A stretch of DNA of 64,000 bases from Candidatus Woesearchaeota archaeon (lineage in GTDB: Archaea > Nanobdellota > Nanobdellia > Woesearchaeales > UBA9642): contig BPGB01000008.1 in NCBI GenBank assembly GCA_026002815.1, positions 1 to 64,000 of the forward strand, in the 5' to 3' direction. Below the pieces are notes generated by a model. That model was not told the DNA's origin. It made no database searches and was given only the letters and a program-made list of their open reading frames with translations. A program made the position numbers and the translations under genes. This document shows, piece by piece, positions 45,216-57,100 of the stretch; within the stretch, counting starts at the first letter, position 1, and each line of letters opens with the position of its first letter.

Positions 45216-48200
45216 TTATTTTATCTCGTAATAAAAGCTTACTACATTGTTTGTTCCCTTATATTCTCTTAATTTTGCAGGTATTTTTATTTCATAACTA
45301 TAATTTCCAAACAAACCCTCATATGGAAGTTTTACTTCAGTTACAAATATTAAGTCTTCTTTATCGATAAAGTCATACTGGTCATTGAAGCTTAAATCAT
45401 CGCTAGTATCCCAAAGTATTCCAGTTCTAAAATAACTGCTATTAGTAGTATTTACAACAGGAACATTAAATATTAATGTCGAACTGCCATTAATGATCAT
45501 TGTATCAATAGGTGTATTAGTATTATTTGTCCATAATAAATCTATTGAATCAGGAAGACCAGTTATATTCAATGCTGAATCTATATCTGAAAAATCATTT
45601 GCAGTTGGTAAACCATTTTTATTTCTTCCTATGGATTGTAAATTTGTAAATGAGAATGAACTGTCTTTGTCTGCTATAAACAAGTACCCTTCATATGTTG
45701 TCATATTGCCAAACATTATTATGCTTTTATTGGCATCAGATCCTAAGAGTATGTCTGCAGTAACATTTCCATAATAATATTGATATATAGGCAGGATTAT
45801 TGAATTGTTTGCTTTATTGTTGTCTTCCAATGTTTCATTAATGGAATTATTTCCATCTAGAACTATAAAGATATTGTTTATACCCATATCAAGTATATAT
45901 GAAGTATTTATTATTGTTGATTGCTGTGGGTTGAGGAAAGCAATAGTTGTATTATAAAATTGTATTCCCCCATATAAAGGATCATTTCTGTAAAATTGTA
46001 TTAAGAAAGGATTCTCAGCAGGACTTAATCCTTGATTTGTTATGTTTACAAAGATAGTTATATTTTTCCCTTCTATATACGGAGGAGATTCAAACCATAT
46101 TGAAGACTCATTCAAAAATAAATCCGGTCCCGTTATGTTAAGAATATAATTGCTGGGAGCAAATGCACTGTTTCCAAAACTATCATAGCATAATACATTC
46201 CATTCATATAAACCAACTCTTAGATATATATTTGTAAAATTATTTGTAGCATTGTTCACAGGCGTGTTATTAGTTTGATTGGCAATTAATGTGGGAGTTC
46301 CATAATACAGTGTACAATTATTTAAATTCCAATCATACGGCTTATAAGAAAAATTAAAATATCCTTGACCTGCAATATGCATATTTTCTGGACTTATTAA
46401 TTCAACTATTGGCAGAGTATAATCAGGAGTTATTTCAAAATAGGAATAAGCTATATCGCTTTGATAACCTTCCTTATCAGCCTTAACTACTAAACTATAA
46501 TTACCTAATGTTTTATTAAATGTTGACCAATACCAAGTATATACTCCTAATGGAGCAGTTGTACTGCTAATATTTCCAACTAACTCTTCTGCATTACTAA
46601 TGCTATATGCCGGTTGTTTTTCTTCTATTAAAAACCAATTTATTGTATTTACTCCTGTTGTTGTTTGCTTGTCAAAAAATAAGTTTGTTATATTTGTTAA
46701 TCTTACAGTCATTAACACATTCTGGTATGTTGTACTTGCCTGATTACTAGACCATTTTTCAACATGGAAAGACTTTCTCATTATTACAGGATTTACTGGC
46801 ATATTAACATCTGCTGTACTGACAGTTAAAGAGCCATTTTGCACATTATAATTTTCAGGCAATTCAACTACAAACCACTCAACAGATGCTGTTCCGGAAG
46901 CTGCACCCCTTGAAATGTTTATCGTTGTGCTATTAACAAAACTTGCCCTTACCCAACTTGCTACAATATTGTTGCTTCCTGTTTCCGTTCTGCTTAATAC
47001 TATTAATGCTCTTGAAGTATTCACTGGATTAATATTTTGCAACGTAGATATTGTTGCAAATGTTACATTTCCTGATTGTACACGAGTATTCTTCCATTCT
47101 ACGACCTGATAAGATGCCGTGGCAGCTGTTCCTGTAGCTGCCCTTCTTAATGATATTGTTGTACTGTTTATGAATCTTCCAGTAAAATATCCTTGTATGT
47201 TGTTTCCTGCTGTTCCACTATTTACTCTTCCATCGATTATTAGGAATGATTCATTTAAATTTACTTCATTTATTGTGAAGTTTATCTCTGCTGTTGCTGC
47301 TGCTAATGCTCCGCTTCCACGCTGTACTGTAATGTCTGATCCTTCTATTAATTGCCAGCTTATATTTGCGTTTGTTCCTGAACCATACCTGTTGAATGTT
47401 ATCTGATTGTCTGTAGTCATTGAACTATCAAATTGTATTATCGTTGGAAGGCTTGAAGCAGCGTTTATAGTAAATAATACGAATGATTTGCTCCTGTTTG
47501 CTGTTTCAATGTTTGCAGTCAATGATGTTGTTGTACCTGCAACTGTTCCCCTCTGGACTTTTATTCCATTAACATTTATGCTTCCAGATTCTTCAGGTGT
47601 ACTATTATCATAATATATGTAGTAATTATTTGATTGAGATAATGCCGGAATATTAACATTGAACCAAATGTTACATGAGTCTATTGATTGGGATATTACT
47701 TCATATGGTAGTAAAATATTTTCTATACCATCAAAATATATTAGTCTTAGTTTAGTGCAATTGCTTATTGTTCCATTGAAGCCGGTAATGTTTAATTCTA
47801 TGCTTTGATTTAATGTTATATTGTATGTATTGTTTATTAGAATGTTCTTTCTATACTTATATGAATTATTCCACCAAGGAACTGTTGTATTTCCATTTAT
47901 TATGTATGCATTAAAATCTGCATTTAAGCTTTCTCCAAAAAAACCAGTGGTTGTTATGTTTATTATTGCTGTATCTCCAGACTGATAACTATTGTTAGAT
48001 AATGTTAGATTAGCAACAATTATTGAAGCATTTAATGCTGTAAAGTTTCTCGTTACACTAAAATTATAATTTCCCGCAGCATCATAACAATCTATATACC
48101 ATGAATAATTTCCTATTCCTAAATTAACTGTAAATCCTTGCAATACTCCTGTAGAGATATTGCTTGAATTGTCTATTAAGACACTATTTATGTATACTGA

Positions 48201-48881
48201 GCAATTTTGTATAGCACTTTTATCATTTACTATAAATTGCAAGTTTATATCTCCAAAGCTTACAAAAGAATTATTAACAGGACTGACAAGTATTATCTCT
48301 GGAGGCGTTATGTCAGTAACATTAAGGAATATCCTGTTTTCTGAATATGTATAATTTTGTGTTTCATAATAAATCGCAGTAATATTATATATTCCTGGAT
48401 CCTCGAAAAAAGTGTAATTATATATATTATCAATTCCATATGTACCATTATTGATAGTTATATTATTAATTAATAATTCAACATATCCCGAGTATGGAAC
48501 ATCTAATTGTAATGAAATATTTGCATAATTATCTTCTATTATTGTTTTATTATTGTTTATGCCATCTATTAATGCATATATTGATGAATTTGCCTTCGTT
48601 ATATTATAATAAAAATTTTGGGTATTATTGAAATTTCCTGCACTATCATTCATTATCCATTTATAGTAATATACTCCGGGAACAATATTTGATATCGTAT
48701 AATAATAAATCCTGTCTCCGCCATACTCGGTATAATTATCCAGCGTTATTGTGTTTATGCTTCCTGTTAGATTACTTTCAAACAATACAGTGCTTACATT
48801 AAAATTATCACCTATTGTTATATTAAAAGTGTAATTCCTTAATGCAAAAAATGTTGGGACTTTCAGGATACGCAGATACAT
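45216..48881 (-). CDS. Giant surface protein, C-terminal part (Ig-like, DUF2341, CARDB, module B)
   Basis: The intact downstream frame of a giant gene that begins at 54065. It encodes 1,221 residues: Ig-like domains, a DUF2341-like domain (VPWWNNSYKYRKNILINNTY), about five copies of a 65-75-residue repeat with VQRGT...TTS and FxNxTTIxxxR plus SWQLIE or EWFVVE endings, another Ig-like domain, a CARDB domain (about 46130-45800) and module B (YYYGNVTADILLGSDANKSI to AKLREYKGTNNVVSFYYEIK). The nominal start is only the point where this frame opens: the sequence SAYPESP directly upstream in another frame continues into TFFALRNYTFNI. Sequons are dense, so an exported glycoprotein is likely. It may bind a partner cell or substrate. 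Confidence 0.75.
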   Translation of the reverse strand: MYLRILKVPTFFALRNYTFNITIGDNFNVSTVLFESNLTGSINTITLDNYTEYGGDRIYYYTISNIVPGVYYYKWIMNDSAGNFNNTQNFYYNITKANSSIYALIDGINNNKTIIEDNYANISLQLDVPYSGYVELLINNITINNGTYGIDNIYNYTFFEDPGIYNITAIYYETQNYTYSENRIFLNVTDITPPEIILVSPVNNSFVSFGDINLQFIVNDKSAIQNCSVYINSVLIDNSSNISTGVLQGFTVNLGIGNYSWYIDCYDAAGNYNFSVTRNFTALNASIIVANLTLSNNSYQSGDTAIINITTTGFFGESLNADFNAYIINGNTTVPWWNNSYKYRKNILINNTYNITLNQSIELNITGFNGTISNCTKLRLIYFDGIENILLPYEVISQSIDSCNIWFNVNIPALSQSNNYYIYYDNSTPEESGSINVNGIKVQRGTVAGTTTSLTANIETANRSKSFVLFTINAASSLPTIIQFDSSMTTDNQITFNRYGSGTNANISWQLIEGSDITVQRGSGALAAATAEINFTINEVNLNESFLIIDGRVNSGTAGNNIQGYFTGRFINSTTISLRRAATGTAATASYQVVEWKNTRVQSGNVTFATISTLQNINPVNTSRALIVLSRTETGSNNIVASWVRASFVNSTTINISRGAASGTASVEWFVVELPENYNVQNGSLTVSTADVNMPVNPVIMRKSFHVEKWSSNQASTTYQNVLMTVRLTNITNLFFDKQTTTGVNTINWFLIEEKQPAYSISNAEELVGNISSTTAPLGVYTWYWSTFNKTLGNYSLVVKADKEGYQSDIAYSYFEITPDYTLPIVELISPENMHIAGQGYFNFSYKPYDWNLNNCTLYYGTPTLIANQTNNTPVNNATNNFTNIYLRVGLYEWNVLCYDSFGNSAFAPSNYILNITGPDLFLNESSIWFESPPYIEGKNITIFVNITNQGLSPAENPFLIQFYRNDPLYGGIQFYNTTIAFLNPQQSTIINTSYILDMGINNIFIVLDGNNSINETLEDNNKANNSIILPIYQYYYGNVTADILLGSDANKSIIMFGNMTTYEGYLFIADKDSSFSFTNLQSIGRNKNGLPTANDFSDIDSALNITGLPDSIDLLWTNNTNTPIDTMIINGSSTLIFNVPVVNTTNSSYFRTGILWDTSDDLSFNDQYDFIDKEDLIFVTEVKLPYEGLFGNYSYEIKIPAKLREYKGTNNVVSFYYEIK

Positions 48882-50413
48882 TATAATAATATGGCGCTAT
48901 TGTATCAACTATAAAAGTATAATTTTCAGGAGCGAAAACGCCCTCTTGAAGATTCATCTTCACAATAAACATTCCAAACATAATACCCATTATTTAATGA
49001 TTGATTGAAATAATTTATTGTACCATTTATTGGAGTATCATTTAACTGAATTTGAGAGAAAAGAACCTGTGAAATTTCCATATAATGCACAGAATGATAA
49101 ATGATTATCTATTGGCTGATATGAGAAATATACATTAGAATTATTTAAATAAGTTGAATTTGGAGATACTAAGTAAACTATTGGAGAGGTCAAATCTATG
49201 TAAAAAAAATCTTGTGCTTGTTTGAGCATAATTTTTTTTCTGTAGTATTATCATAACAACCTATAGACCAATTATAATCTTGTTCTTGAAGATTAGTAAT
49301 ATTAAAAATAATTATAGTCATGATTAATTATTGTATAGTATGTATTGTTCAAAACATCGTTTAAGTATACTGAGCAATTTTCTATTCCTGTCGCATCATC
49401 TATCGTGATATTTAATAATACATAATTTTCTGGTATATGAATTTCCATCTGCAGGATAATTTATTGTTATTAATGGAGGATCATTATCGATTACATTAAC
49501 TGTTAAATTATACGTTCCTGAATATCCTATGTTTCCATTATTATCGTAACAAGAGATACTCCCAATTATATGCCCCGTTATTTAAGAAGTATGTAAAATT
49601 GAATACCTCACTGTCAGTTATTGTGTCTTTAAAGGATGCTGCCTCATTATTTATTATCAGAGAACAATTACTTATTCCTGACGTTACACCGGTTATATTG
49701 TCTGTAGCATTCCCCATAGAATACAACATTGTTTGTAGTATTTTCTAGTGTATTGTTCAAAGGAGCAACTAATTGTATGTAAGGTCCAGTATTGTCAACT
49801 ATAAAAAGTATAATTATATGTATTGAATCTTGAATTATTTGCAATATCTTGACATAATATATTCCATAAGTAAAATCCGTCACTTAATGTTACTGTGAAA
49901 TAATTAGGATAAGAATTATTTATAGTATAATTGGTTTGATTTAATGAAAAAGCACCAGTCCAATTACCCCATAATTCACATTTAGATATATTATGTGTAT
50001 CGCTTGGAGTATAATTGAATACGATATTGCTTTTAGTGAAAGTATTATTCTCTGGGACTATTAAATATTATTGTTGGGGCTAATGTGTCTGTTATATATG
50101 TGAAAAACATCTGTACTGTTTTCTTGAATTGCCAAAAAACATCGTAAGCGATAACTTTCCAATAATATACTTCATTGCCATCTAATGCATAATCTAATAC
50201 ATAATATGTTTGTGATAATGAATATGAATAATAATAAAAGTCTGGACTTCCAAATCCCGAGTCCTTGTCTATTATTATTGTGTAATTGGCAAAGTTTTCT
50301 TCTGATGGCTGCTGCCATGTTAAGTTTGGATTTAAAATGTTTGATATAGTATTATTTATTGGTTCTAATAATGTGAATTCTGAAGGCTGACTTGGGGTTA
50401 CTTCAAAATAAAA
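48855..50413 (-). pseudogene. Frameshift-riddled middle of the giant surface gene
   Basis: Translating the minus strand piecewise gives continuous Ig-like sequence (for example YTPSDTHNISKCELWGNWTG, then NCSLIINNEAASFKDTITD, then YIDLTSPIVYLVSPNSTYLN) if one base is dropped at each of twelve runs: 50410-50413, 50054-50056, 49803-49807, 49712-49715, 49561-49563, 49440-49444, 49304-49308, 49232-49239, 49202-49209, 49059-49062, 48941-48943 and 48855-48857. Twelve single-base changes are net zero modulo three, agreeing with the same frame on both sides. I found no in-frame stop from a substitution and no deletion. The restored gene would encode 2,945 residues. Confidence 0.8.
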
Positions 50414-53400
50414 CATTTATTGAAAGATTACTCCTTTGTCCTAAAGTGTCGTTTGCAGATATTAATGTTATATTGTATATGCCTAATTGTATTGTATCAT
50501 TAAATATTGTATAGAATTCTGAACCACTTCTATTTAATGTAATATTTATGCTGGAAGAATTAGGATAAAATAGTTTGATATATGATTGACTAATATTCCA
50601 ACTGTCAGTTATTGTAGCATTAAATCTTATGCTATGTGATTGATTTATGATGGAAACATTTATTGCATACGATGAAATATTAGGAGTATAATAATTCTGC
50701 ATATATGTGAAGTTTGATGGTGCAAAAGCACTATTTGAAGAATTGTCATAGCATTGAACATTCCATAAATATTGCCCATCATTAAGATTTGAGATATTAA
50801 AATAATTATTTCCAGAAGATATATTAAAAAATGTTTGATTTAAAGTAAATGTTCCAGAGAAATTTGCAAAAAGACTGCAATTTATCAATATTGTATCCCT
50901 GTTATCATTGACTGTATAATTTAATGTATAATTTATGTTTTCAACTATTGAATTATTTAATGGATATGTTAGATTTATTATTGGAGGACTAACATCTGGG
51001 CATATTCCATCCCATCTTGAACCATTATAATAATATGTTTCCCAGACAGTGCTTCCTGAACTATTACTATAAGCTATAGCCCATGTGCCATTACATAAGC
51101 CAAGGTTTATATTGCTTGAATACCCTGCTAAGTCTAATATAAAATTTGTTGATGAAGGTGTTGTTGTTATAGTGAATGGTGCAACTACTTGTATTCCTGT
51201 TTCATTGTATATTCCTGCTTTTATTGTTGAATCACTGGTATCCCTCCATGCTACAACAAAGTAGCTTTGTGTTTTCATATCTATTTCCTGTATTGCTACT
51301 CTGCTGCTTGTTCCTGCGTTAGTGTCTATATCAGTAACTGCAAGCACTGTTGATAATGTTGCGCCATTAAGTTGCCTAACAGTTAATGTTATATCATTAT
51401 CTACGTAATCATAAAATACTATTGCTGTCCTATTATTTCTTAATCCTGTTGCTGCAACTTGTCCAAAATTTCCTACATTAGCATCTAGGTCTGTCTGTCC
51501 AACTATTGATGTGCCTGTTTCACTGAATACACGTACAGTTATATCATCTGAAGCGCCAGCATCATACCATGCGTAAAGCCATCTTAAAGGATTTATTACA
51601 GCGCATGAGACTAGGTTTTGATTTGTTAATTCCGGGGTCATTGAAGTATCTGCAGCTGTTTCTCCGGTGATAATTGTTCCGGTATTGTTGAATATTCTAA
51701 AATCTGCATCGAGATCTGCAGAATCACCATTAGCATAAACTACTACGAATCTATCGCCTAATTGACATACATCTATATCACTGTTTGTTCCAACAAATGG
51801 ATCGACACTTGTTTGTCCTATTACTGCATCTCCAGTCCTGTTATATATGTAAAAATAGTTTGCCTGAGAAGGCCCATCAAATGAGGCAATTATGAAATTA
51901 TTTGAATCAATAGGTGCTAATGCAACCCTGCTTCCAGAACTTCCTGTTGAATCTATTGTTATATCATTAACTATTACAGAACCATTTGTATCCATTATTT
52001 TAATTTTTAGTGGAAATCCTGTAGCTGCAGAAATCCACGCAATTACCACAGTATTATTGTCTATTGCTAATAAATCTACATCTATTGATTCGTTGCTGTC
52101 AAATGCTTCCACGAATCCCGGATCTCCAGGGTATAATTCAACAGAATATTCTTGGCCCGGAGTTAGATTCATATACAATTCCCATGTTCCAAAGCATTCT
52201 TGTGCTGTAAAATTCCAATCCTTGCACTTCCATAATTCTTTACCTTCAGCAATTGCTGTAAATGATGCGTTATCAAACTCCATGTCATATAGGTTTATAG
52301 CATATGCTTTTATCTGATTCTTGTTTTCAAGATATTTTTTTGATATTTCTAATGTATCAACACCTATCTCCAAAGGAGTATTAGAATAGTTATTATTAGG
52401 ATTGCTACTATCAGGATTGTTATTATAAGGATTGTTATTATTTATGGTATTATTTTTTTGAATATGTCTATAGCCGGATATTTTTATCTTTTTTATAGGA
52501 TGATTAATTAATTCTACATCAATATCATATATTTCATTATTTTTTATATCATTAGGAGACACTATTTGACCTGGTGAAAAATCCTCAAGTATGAAAGTAC
52601 TGTTAGTTAAATTATCCTCTAAATTATTATTTGAATTATTATTTGAATTATTAATCAAATTCTCAGGTATAATATTTATTAAATTATTAGTTGAAGTACT
52701 ATTTGAAATATTAGTTAAATTATTAGTTAAATTGTATGAATTTGAGTATGCATCATACTCATTATAATAGTTACTTCCATAGTTAACGCTTTGATTTTTA
52801 TAATCTAAATTAATACTGTTATGATTATTCTGATTGGTAATACGGGTATTCTGATTATTACTTTGATTAGAATTGTTGTTTATAACTTCATTATTTATTA
52901 TGTTTTCATTATTAATTAATTTATTTTTCAAATTTTTTCTAGAATAAAGTACTTTCATTTTTATATCTAAATCTTTTCCATTGCTGTCTAAAACTTTTAT
53001 AACACTAGAATAATATTTTGAATAATTTATTGAATAATTTTCGTAATTTGAATTGTATATATTATTTTCTAAAACACTTGGAACCTCTTTATAGACCATA
53101 TTATTAAAATCTTTATTTATATCATTATTTATGTCAGCATTTATAGTAATATTCACATTATTATTCTTATCAGATGAATTAATTGTAACGTTTATTGAGG
53201 ATTCATCAATTTCAGTATTTCTTTTATAACCTATAATAGTATCATTAGAATAAATAGTATCATTAGAATATTCATATATATCATAACATTCAAAATAATC
53301 ACCATTTATATACAATAAATAATTTCCTATATTTTGTGGATTCCAATTAACAATTTTTTCTCCAGAAGTCTTATAATAATATTTCTTTATTGAAACAGCA

Positions 53401-54065
53401 TCATTATATATTAACTCTAGATTTAATGAAAAATTGTTGTTCAAACCCTTTTTTGAAGGATCATGTTCTAAAGAATTATTAACTGAATAATTATTAGAAT
53501 AATTATTGTACGTATAATCACTTGATGAAAATTGACCTGAAGAGATGTAATAATCAGAGATATCTATTAATATAGTATCTCCTATATAATGCTTCTTGCA
53601 AGATTCATTTTTATTTATGTTATTTGCATAAACGAAAAAACTCTTCTCAGAAACTTTAACTCCATCATAGTATAATGTTATTAAATAATTGCTTGATTTA
53701 TCTGGATAAAAGAATACTTCCTTATCTATAATTCCAATATATTTATAAGAAAATTGTTCATCTGACAATGAGATATCCATATTTAATTTTGACCTATCAA
53801 AATTCTCTATTGCGCTATTGCTACCATAAACATCTATTTCTATACGTATCAAATCTGAAACAAAATAAAAAGGTTTATCTAATAATATTTCAAAGTTCAA
53901 ATCATCATATGACAAACCATTATTGTTATCATAATCAACAATATAGGATTGCGCGATAACTATTGATGATTCTATAAAAGCTAAAAATAATATAAAAATA
54001 AAACTATTAATAAATCTTTTATTATATATTTCACCTTCTTTTTTTGAAAAATTTTTTGCTTTCAT
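50403..54065 (-). CDS. Giant surface protein, N-terminal part (signal, Asn-rich region, propeller-like domain, Ig-like domain)
   Basis: The N-terminal 1,220 residues of the gene that continues to 45216. A basic start and hydrophobic segment (RFINSFIFILFLAFIESSIV) form the Sec signal. The next 450 residues are Tyr/Asn/Ser-rich with a long Asn-rich low-complexity part (about 53500-52300). After a short Cys-containing segment (KCKDWNFTAQECFGTWELYM) comes a propeller-like domain with seven-fold-looking strands such as VDLLAIDNNTVVIAWISAAT and VALAPIDSNNFIIASFDG (about 52130-51020), then Ig-like domains. The frame ends at the first of the clustered frameshifts. Sequons are abundant. Its partner is unknown. 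Confidence 0.75.
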   Translation of the reverse strand: MKAKNFSKKEGEIYNKRFINSFIFILFLAFIESSIVIAQSYIVDYDNNNGLSYDDLNFEILLDKPFYFVSDLIRIEIDVYGSNSAIENFDRSKLNMDISLSDEQFSYKYIGIIDKEVFFYPDKSSNYLITLYYDGVKVSEKSFFVYANNINKNESCKKHYIGDTILIDISDYYISSGQFSSSDYTYNNYSNNYSVNNSLEHDPSKKGLNNNFSLNLELIYNDAVSIKKYYYKTSGEKIVNWNPQNIGNYLLYINGDYFECYDIYEYSNDTIYSNDTIIGYKRNTEIDESSINVTINSSDKNNNVNITINADINNDINKDFNNMVYKEVPSVLENNIYNSNYENYSINYSKYYSSVIKVLDSNGKDLDIKMKVLYSRKNLKNKLINNENIINNEVINNNSNQSNNQNTRITNQNNHNSINLDYKNQSVNYGSNYYNEYDAYSNSYNLTNNLTNISNSTSTNNLINIIPENLINNSNNNSNNNLEDNLTNSTFILEDFSPGQIVSPNDIKNNEIYDIDVELINHPIKKIKISGYRHIQKNNTINNNNPYNNNPDSSNPNNNYSNTPLEIGVDTLEISKKYLENKNQIKAYAINLYDMEFDNASFTAIAEGKELWKCKDWNFTAQECFGTWELYMNLTPGQEYSVELYPGDPGFVEAFDSNESIDVDLLAIDNNTVVIAWISAATGFPLKIKIMDTNGSVIVNDITIDSTGSSGSRVALAPIDSNNFIIASFDGPSQANYFYIYNRTGDAVIGQTSVDPFVGTNSDIDVCQLGDRFVVVYANGDSADLDADFRIFNNTGTIITGETAADTSMTPELTNQNLVSCAVINPLRWLYAWYDAGASDDITVRVFSETGTSIVGQTDLDANVGNFGQVAATGLRNNRTAIVFYDYVDNDITLTVRQLNGATLSTVLAVTDIDTNAGTSSRVAIQEIDMKTQSYFVVAWRDTSDSTIKAGIYNETGIQVVAPFTITTTPSSTNFILDLAGYSSNINLGLCNGTWAIAYSNSSGSTVWETYYYNGSRWDGICPDVSPPIINLTYPLNNSIVENINYTLNYTVNDNRDTILINCSLFANFSGTFTLNQTFFNISSGNNYFNISNLNDGQYLWNVQCYDNSSNSAFAPSNFTYMQNYYTPNISSYAINVSIINQSHSIRFNATITDSWNISQSYIKLFYPNSSSINITLNRSGSEFYTIFNDTIQLGIYNITLISANDTLGQRSNLSINVLF

Positions 54066-54146
54066 ATTTTAAACTTTTTCCTCTTTTAATTATTTCAGGC
54101 AATAAATATTAAAATATTATAATGCCTCACCTATTTCAAACCTCCC

Positions 54147-57100
54147 CTATTTCAATTCCGCATATAATGCTACGGCATTCATTCCTGATTTATATTCTCT
54201 TAATTTTGCAGGAATCCTTAATTCGAAATCATATGTTCCATTATAACCAGTGGTGTTCATATTTATTTTAGTTATGAACACTACATCCTGACTCGCATTA
54301 AATTCTGCACCCCCATCTCCTGAATCCCATAATATCCCAGTTATAAAATTACTATTATTAGTGCTGTTCAATACTGGAACATTAAGTATTTGCCTATTGA
54401 AAACAGTTATGTTTCTCAACTCCTTAGGCAATCCTGATATTGTATATGTTCTGTTTATACTATCGCTATTATTATTCATTCCTAAAGCAAGGTCTAAATT
54501 ATAAAAATCATCTACAACATATTCTCCTGTAGCGTTTCTTGATAAGGCTGTGAGATTAAACCAATTAATATTACTGTCTAAATCTGCAGCAAAAACATTT
54601 CCTCCAGTAGCATTGTCTACTGTCCAATCAAATATCGTCTTATAAGATGGATCTTGAACAGCGAGTTTACCAGTTTGATAACCCAATATGTACTGCCAGC
54701 TTCCAACAGTTATTGTTTTTGAAGCATTATTGTTTGACTCATTTGACTCATATACTGTTCCATTACTGCTTAATGGAACGTCTGCAAGAACATAGAACAC
54801 ATTATCTCCTATAGGCAATGTATGAACTATTGATACATTTCTCGATTCATTGATAGTTAGACTCATATTAAAACTTCCTAATAATAATCCAGTCATACTT
54901 CCAAGTCTTATTTCTACTGTAAAATTATTCGCATCATTCAATCCTATGTTTTTTATTTCAGCAGTTATATTTATAGTATCATTTTCTATTGGTGAAGAAA
55001 TATTTGAATAAATCAATGAACTATCAACATAAATATCTGGAAGAACAACAAAAAACCTATATGTTTCACTAGTATTTAAATTACCGGCAATATCTATACA
55101 TGTTACATTCCAATAATGATATCCTCCTAAAAGATTATTAATAGTAATATTTGTTAAGGTATTATTTGAAATATTAAAATTAGCAATTACTAAATTATCT
55201 AATGTGACTGAACAGTTCAAATAATTTGCAAGATTATCAAAAGGCGTAAAATTCAACTCCACTGATGTTGAAGTTAAATTAGTATCATTAATTGGACTAA
55301 TCAACAATATTGTCGGTTTTATTGTATCAATATACATTGTTATTCCTGTGCTGTTCTTCTTATTTCCTGAAATATCAGTAGCTTCTAAAACAATATTATA
55401 ACTGCCGTCAGGTATTGATGAAATAGTTATGTTTGATAAAGTATTATTTTGTATTGTGCCATTAACATTGCTTATCCCATTAACATATAATGTATAATTA
55501 ATGAACTGCGCCATATTGTCAGTTATATTGACGTTTATTAAGGGGGTTGTTGTATTAAACCAACTATTATTTTCAGTCAATATGTAAGGTTCTGGTGATA
55601 AGGTATCAACGAATAATCTCCTGTAAGATGTTATATTATAAGTATTATATGAAGTGTTATCATAACATTCTATTTGCCAATCATATATTCCTGAAGACAT
55701 ATAATTTATAGTGAAATTATTCAATGCATTATTTGTTAATTCATAATTATATTTTGTTTGATTAATTACACCATTTATTATTATTGAACAATTCTCTAAT
55801 CCAGTGTCATCGCTTACATTATATATGAAAGTGTTATTCTCAAACCTGCTCCATGTATTATTTTCAGGACTAATCAAGGTTATTTTCGGAGGTATAAAAA
55901 TAGCGAATGATCTTGTTTCGCTAATATTGTAATTAAATGCTTGATCCCTGCAAGTAATATTCCAGTAATGAGTTCCTTCAGACATATTTGTTACTGTATA
56001 ATTTTGAGGTATGCCAATCGATGCATTAAATCCTGTAACATTAATATTATCTATAGTAAGATTACATATTGCATAGCTTGCAAGATTGTCATATACGGTG
56101 AAATTAAAATACACGCTTGTTGAAGTAAAGTTTTGTCCATTAGCAGGATAATCTAAAAATATATATGGCGCTGTGGTGTCAACATAAATTGTTTTTGTTG
56201 TGCTGTTTGCAGTATTATTCAAATCATCAGAAGCTTCTAAAGTAATATTATATATTCCATCTGTTAAACTTGGTAGAATTATTATTTTGCTTGTGCCATT
56301 AGTAATATTTCCCACATCTGAAACAGTATTATTAATATACAGCCTGTAATCAATCAATAAATCAATATTGTCTGTAGCTGAAATATTTATTGATGGAGTA
56401 CTTGTATTAAACCATGTTCCATTAGGAGTATTTATTACTGGCTGTGGAGGAGTGTAATCTATTGTTATATAAATACTTGTGCTGTTCTTTCTTCTTCCTA
56501 GATAATCTTGGGCTTCAACATTTATTTTCTTTATACCTTGAGTTAAATTGATATTAACTATTGTTGAAATATTGTCTGTTGTTGTTCCAGTAACGTTTAG
56601 AGAATTATCTATGAATATGGAATAATTTATTTGATTTCCAGTATAATCAAGTAATGTGAAATTGATAGAAATATTACTATAATTAAACATAGTATTATTT
56701 AATGGATAATTTATTATCGACTGTAAAATGCTTATGTTCTTTGTTGCATTATTATTTGACTCATTAAGCTCACTTATTAAATTGTATGGATCAACATATA
56801 CATGCACTATATGATAGCCAGTAGTTATGTTCCAAAGGGTCCAGAATATTACTGATGAATTAGTATTGACTGTTGCAGTATAATTTCCTATAAATGTTCC
56901 AATCCCAATTGGACCATCCCAGAATTCCACAAGCACATTGTTTGCTGGCACTCCACCAATATTAGAAACATTTGCAGTTATGTTTATTGTTTCATTAACA
57001 TTTGGATTGGTGTTATTGAAAAATATTCTATAATCATCTATATATAAGTCTGGCTGGTTAATGGTGAAATATCTTGTTTGTGTAGTGTTGCTATTGTTTA

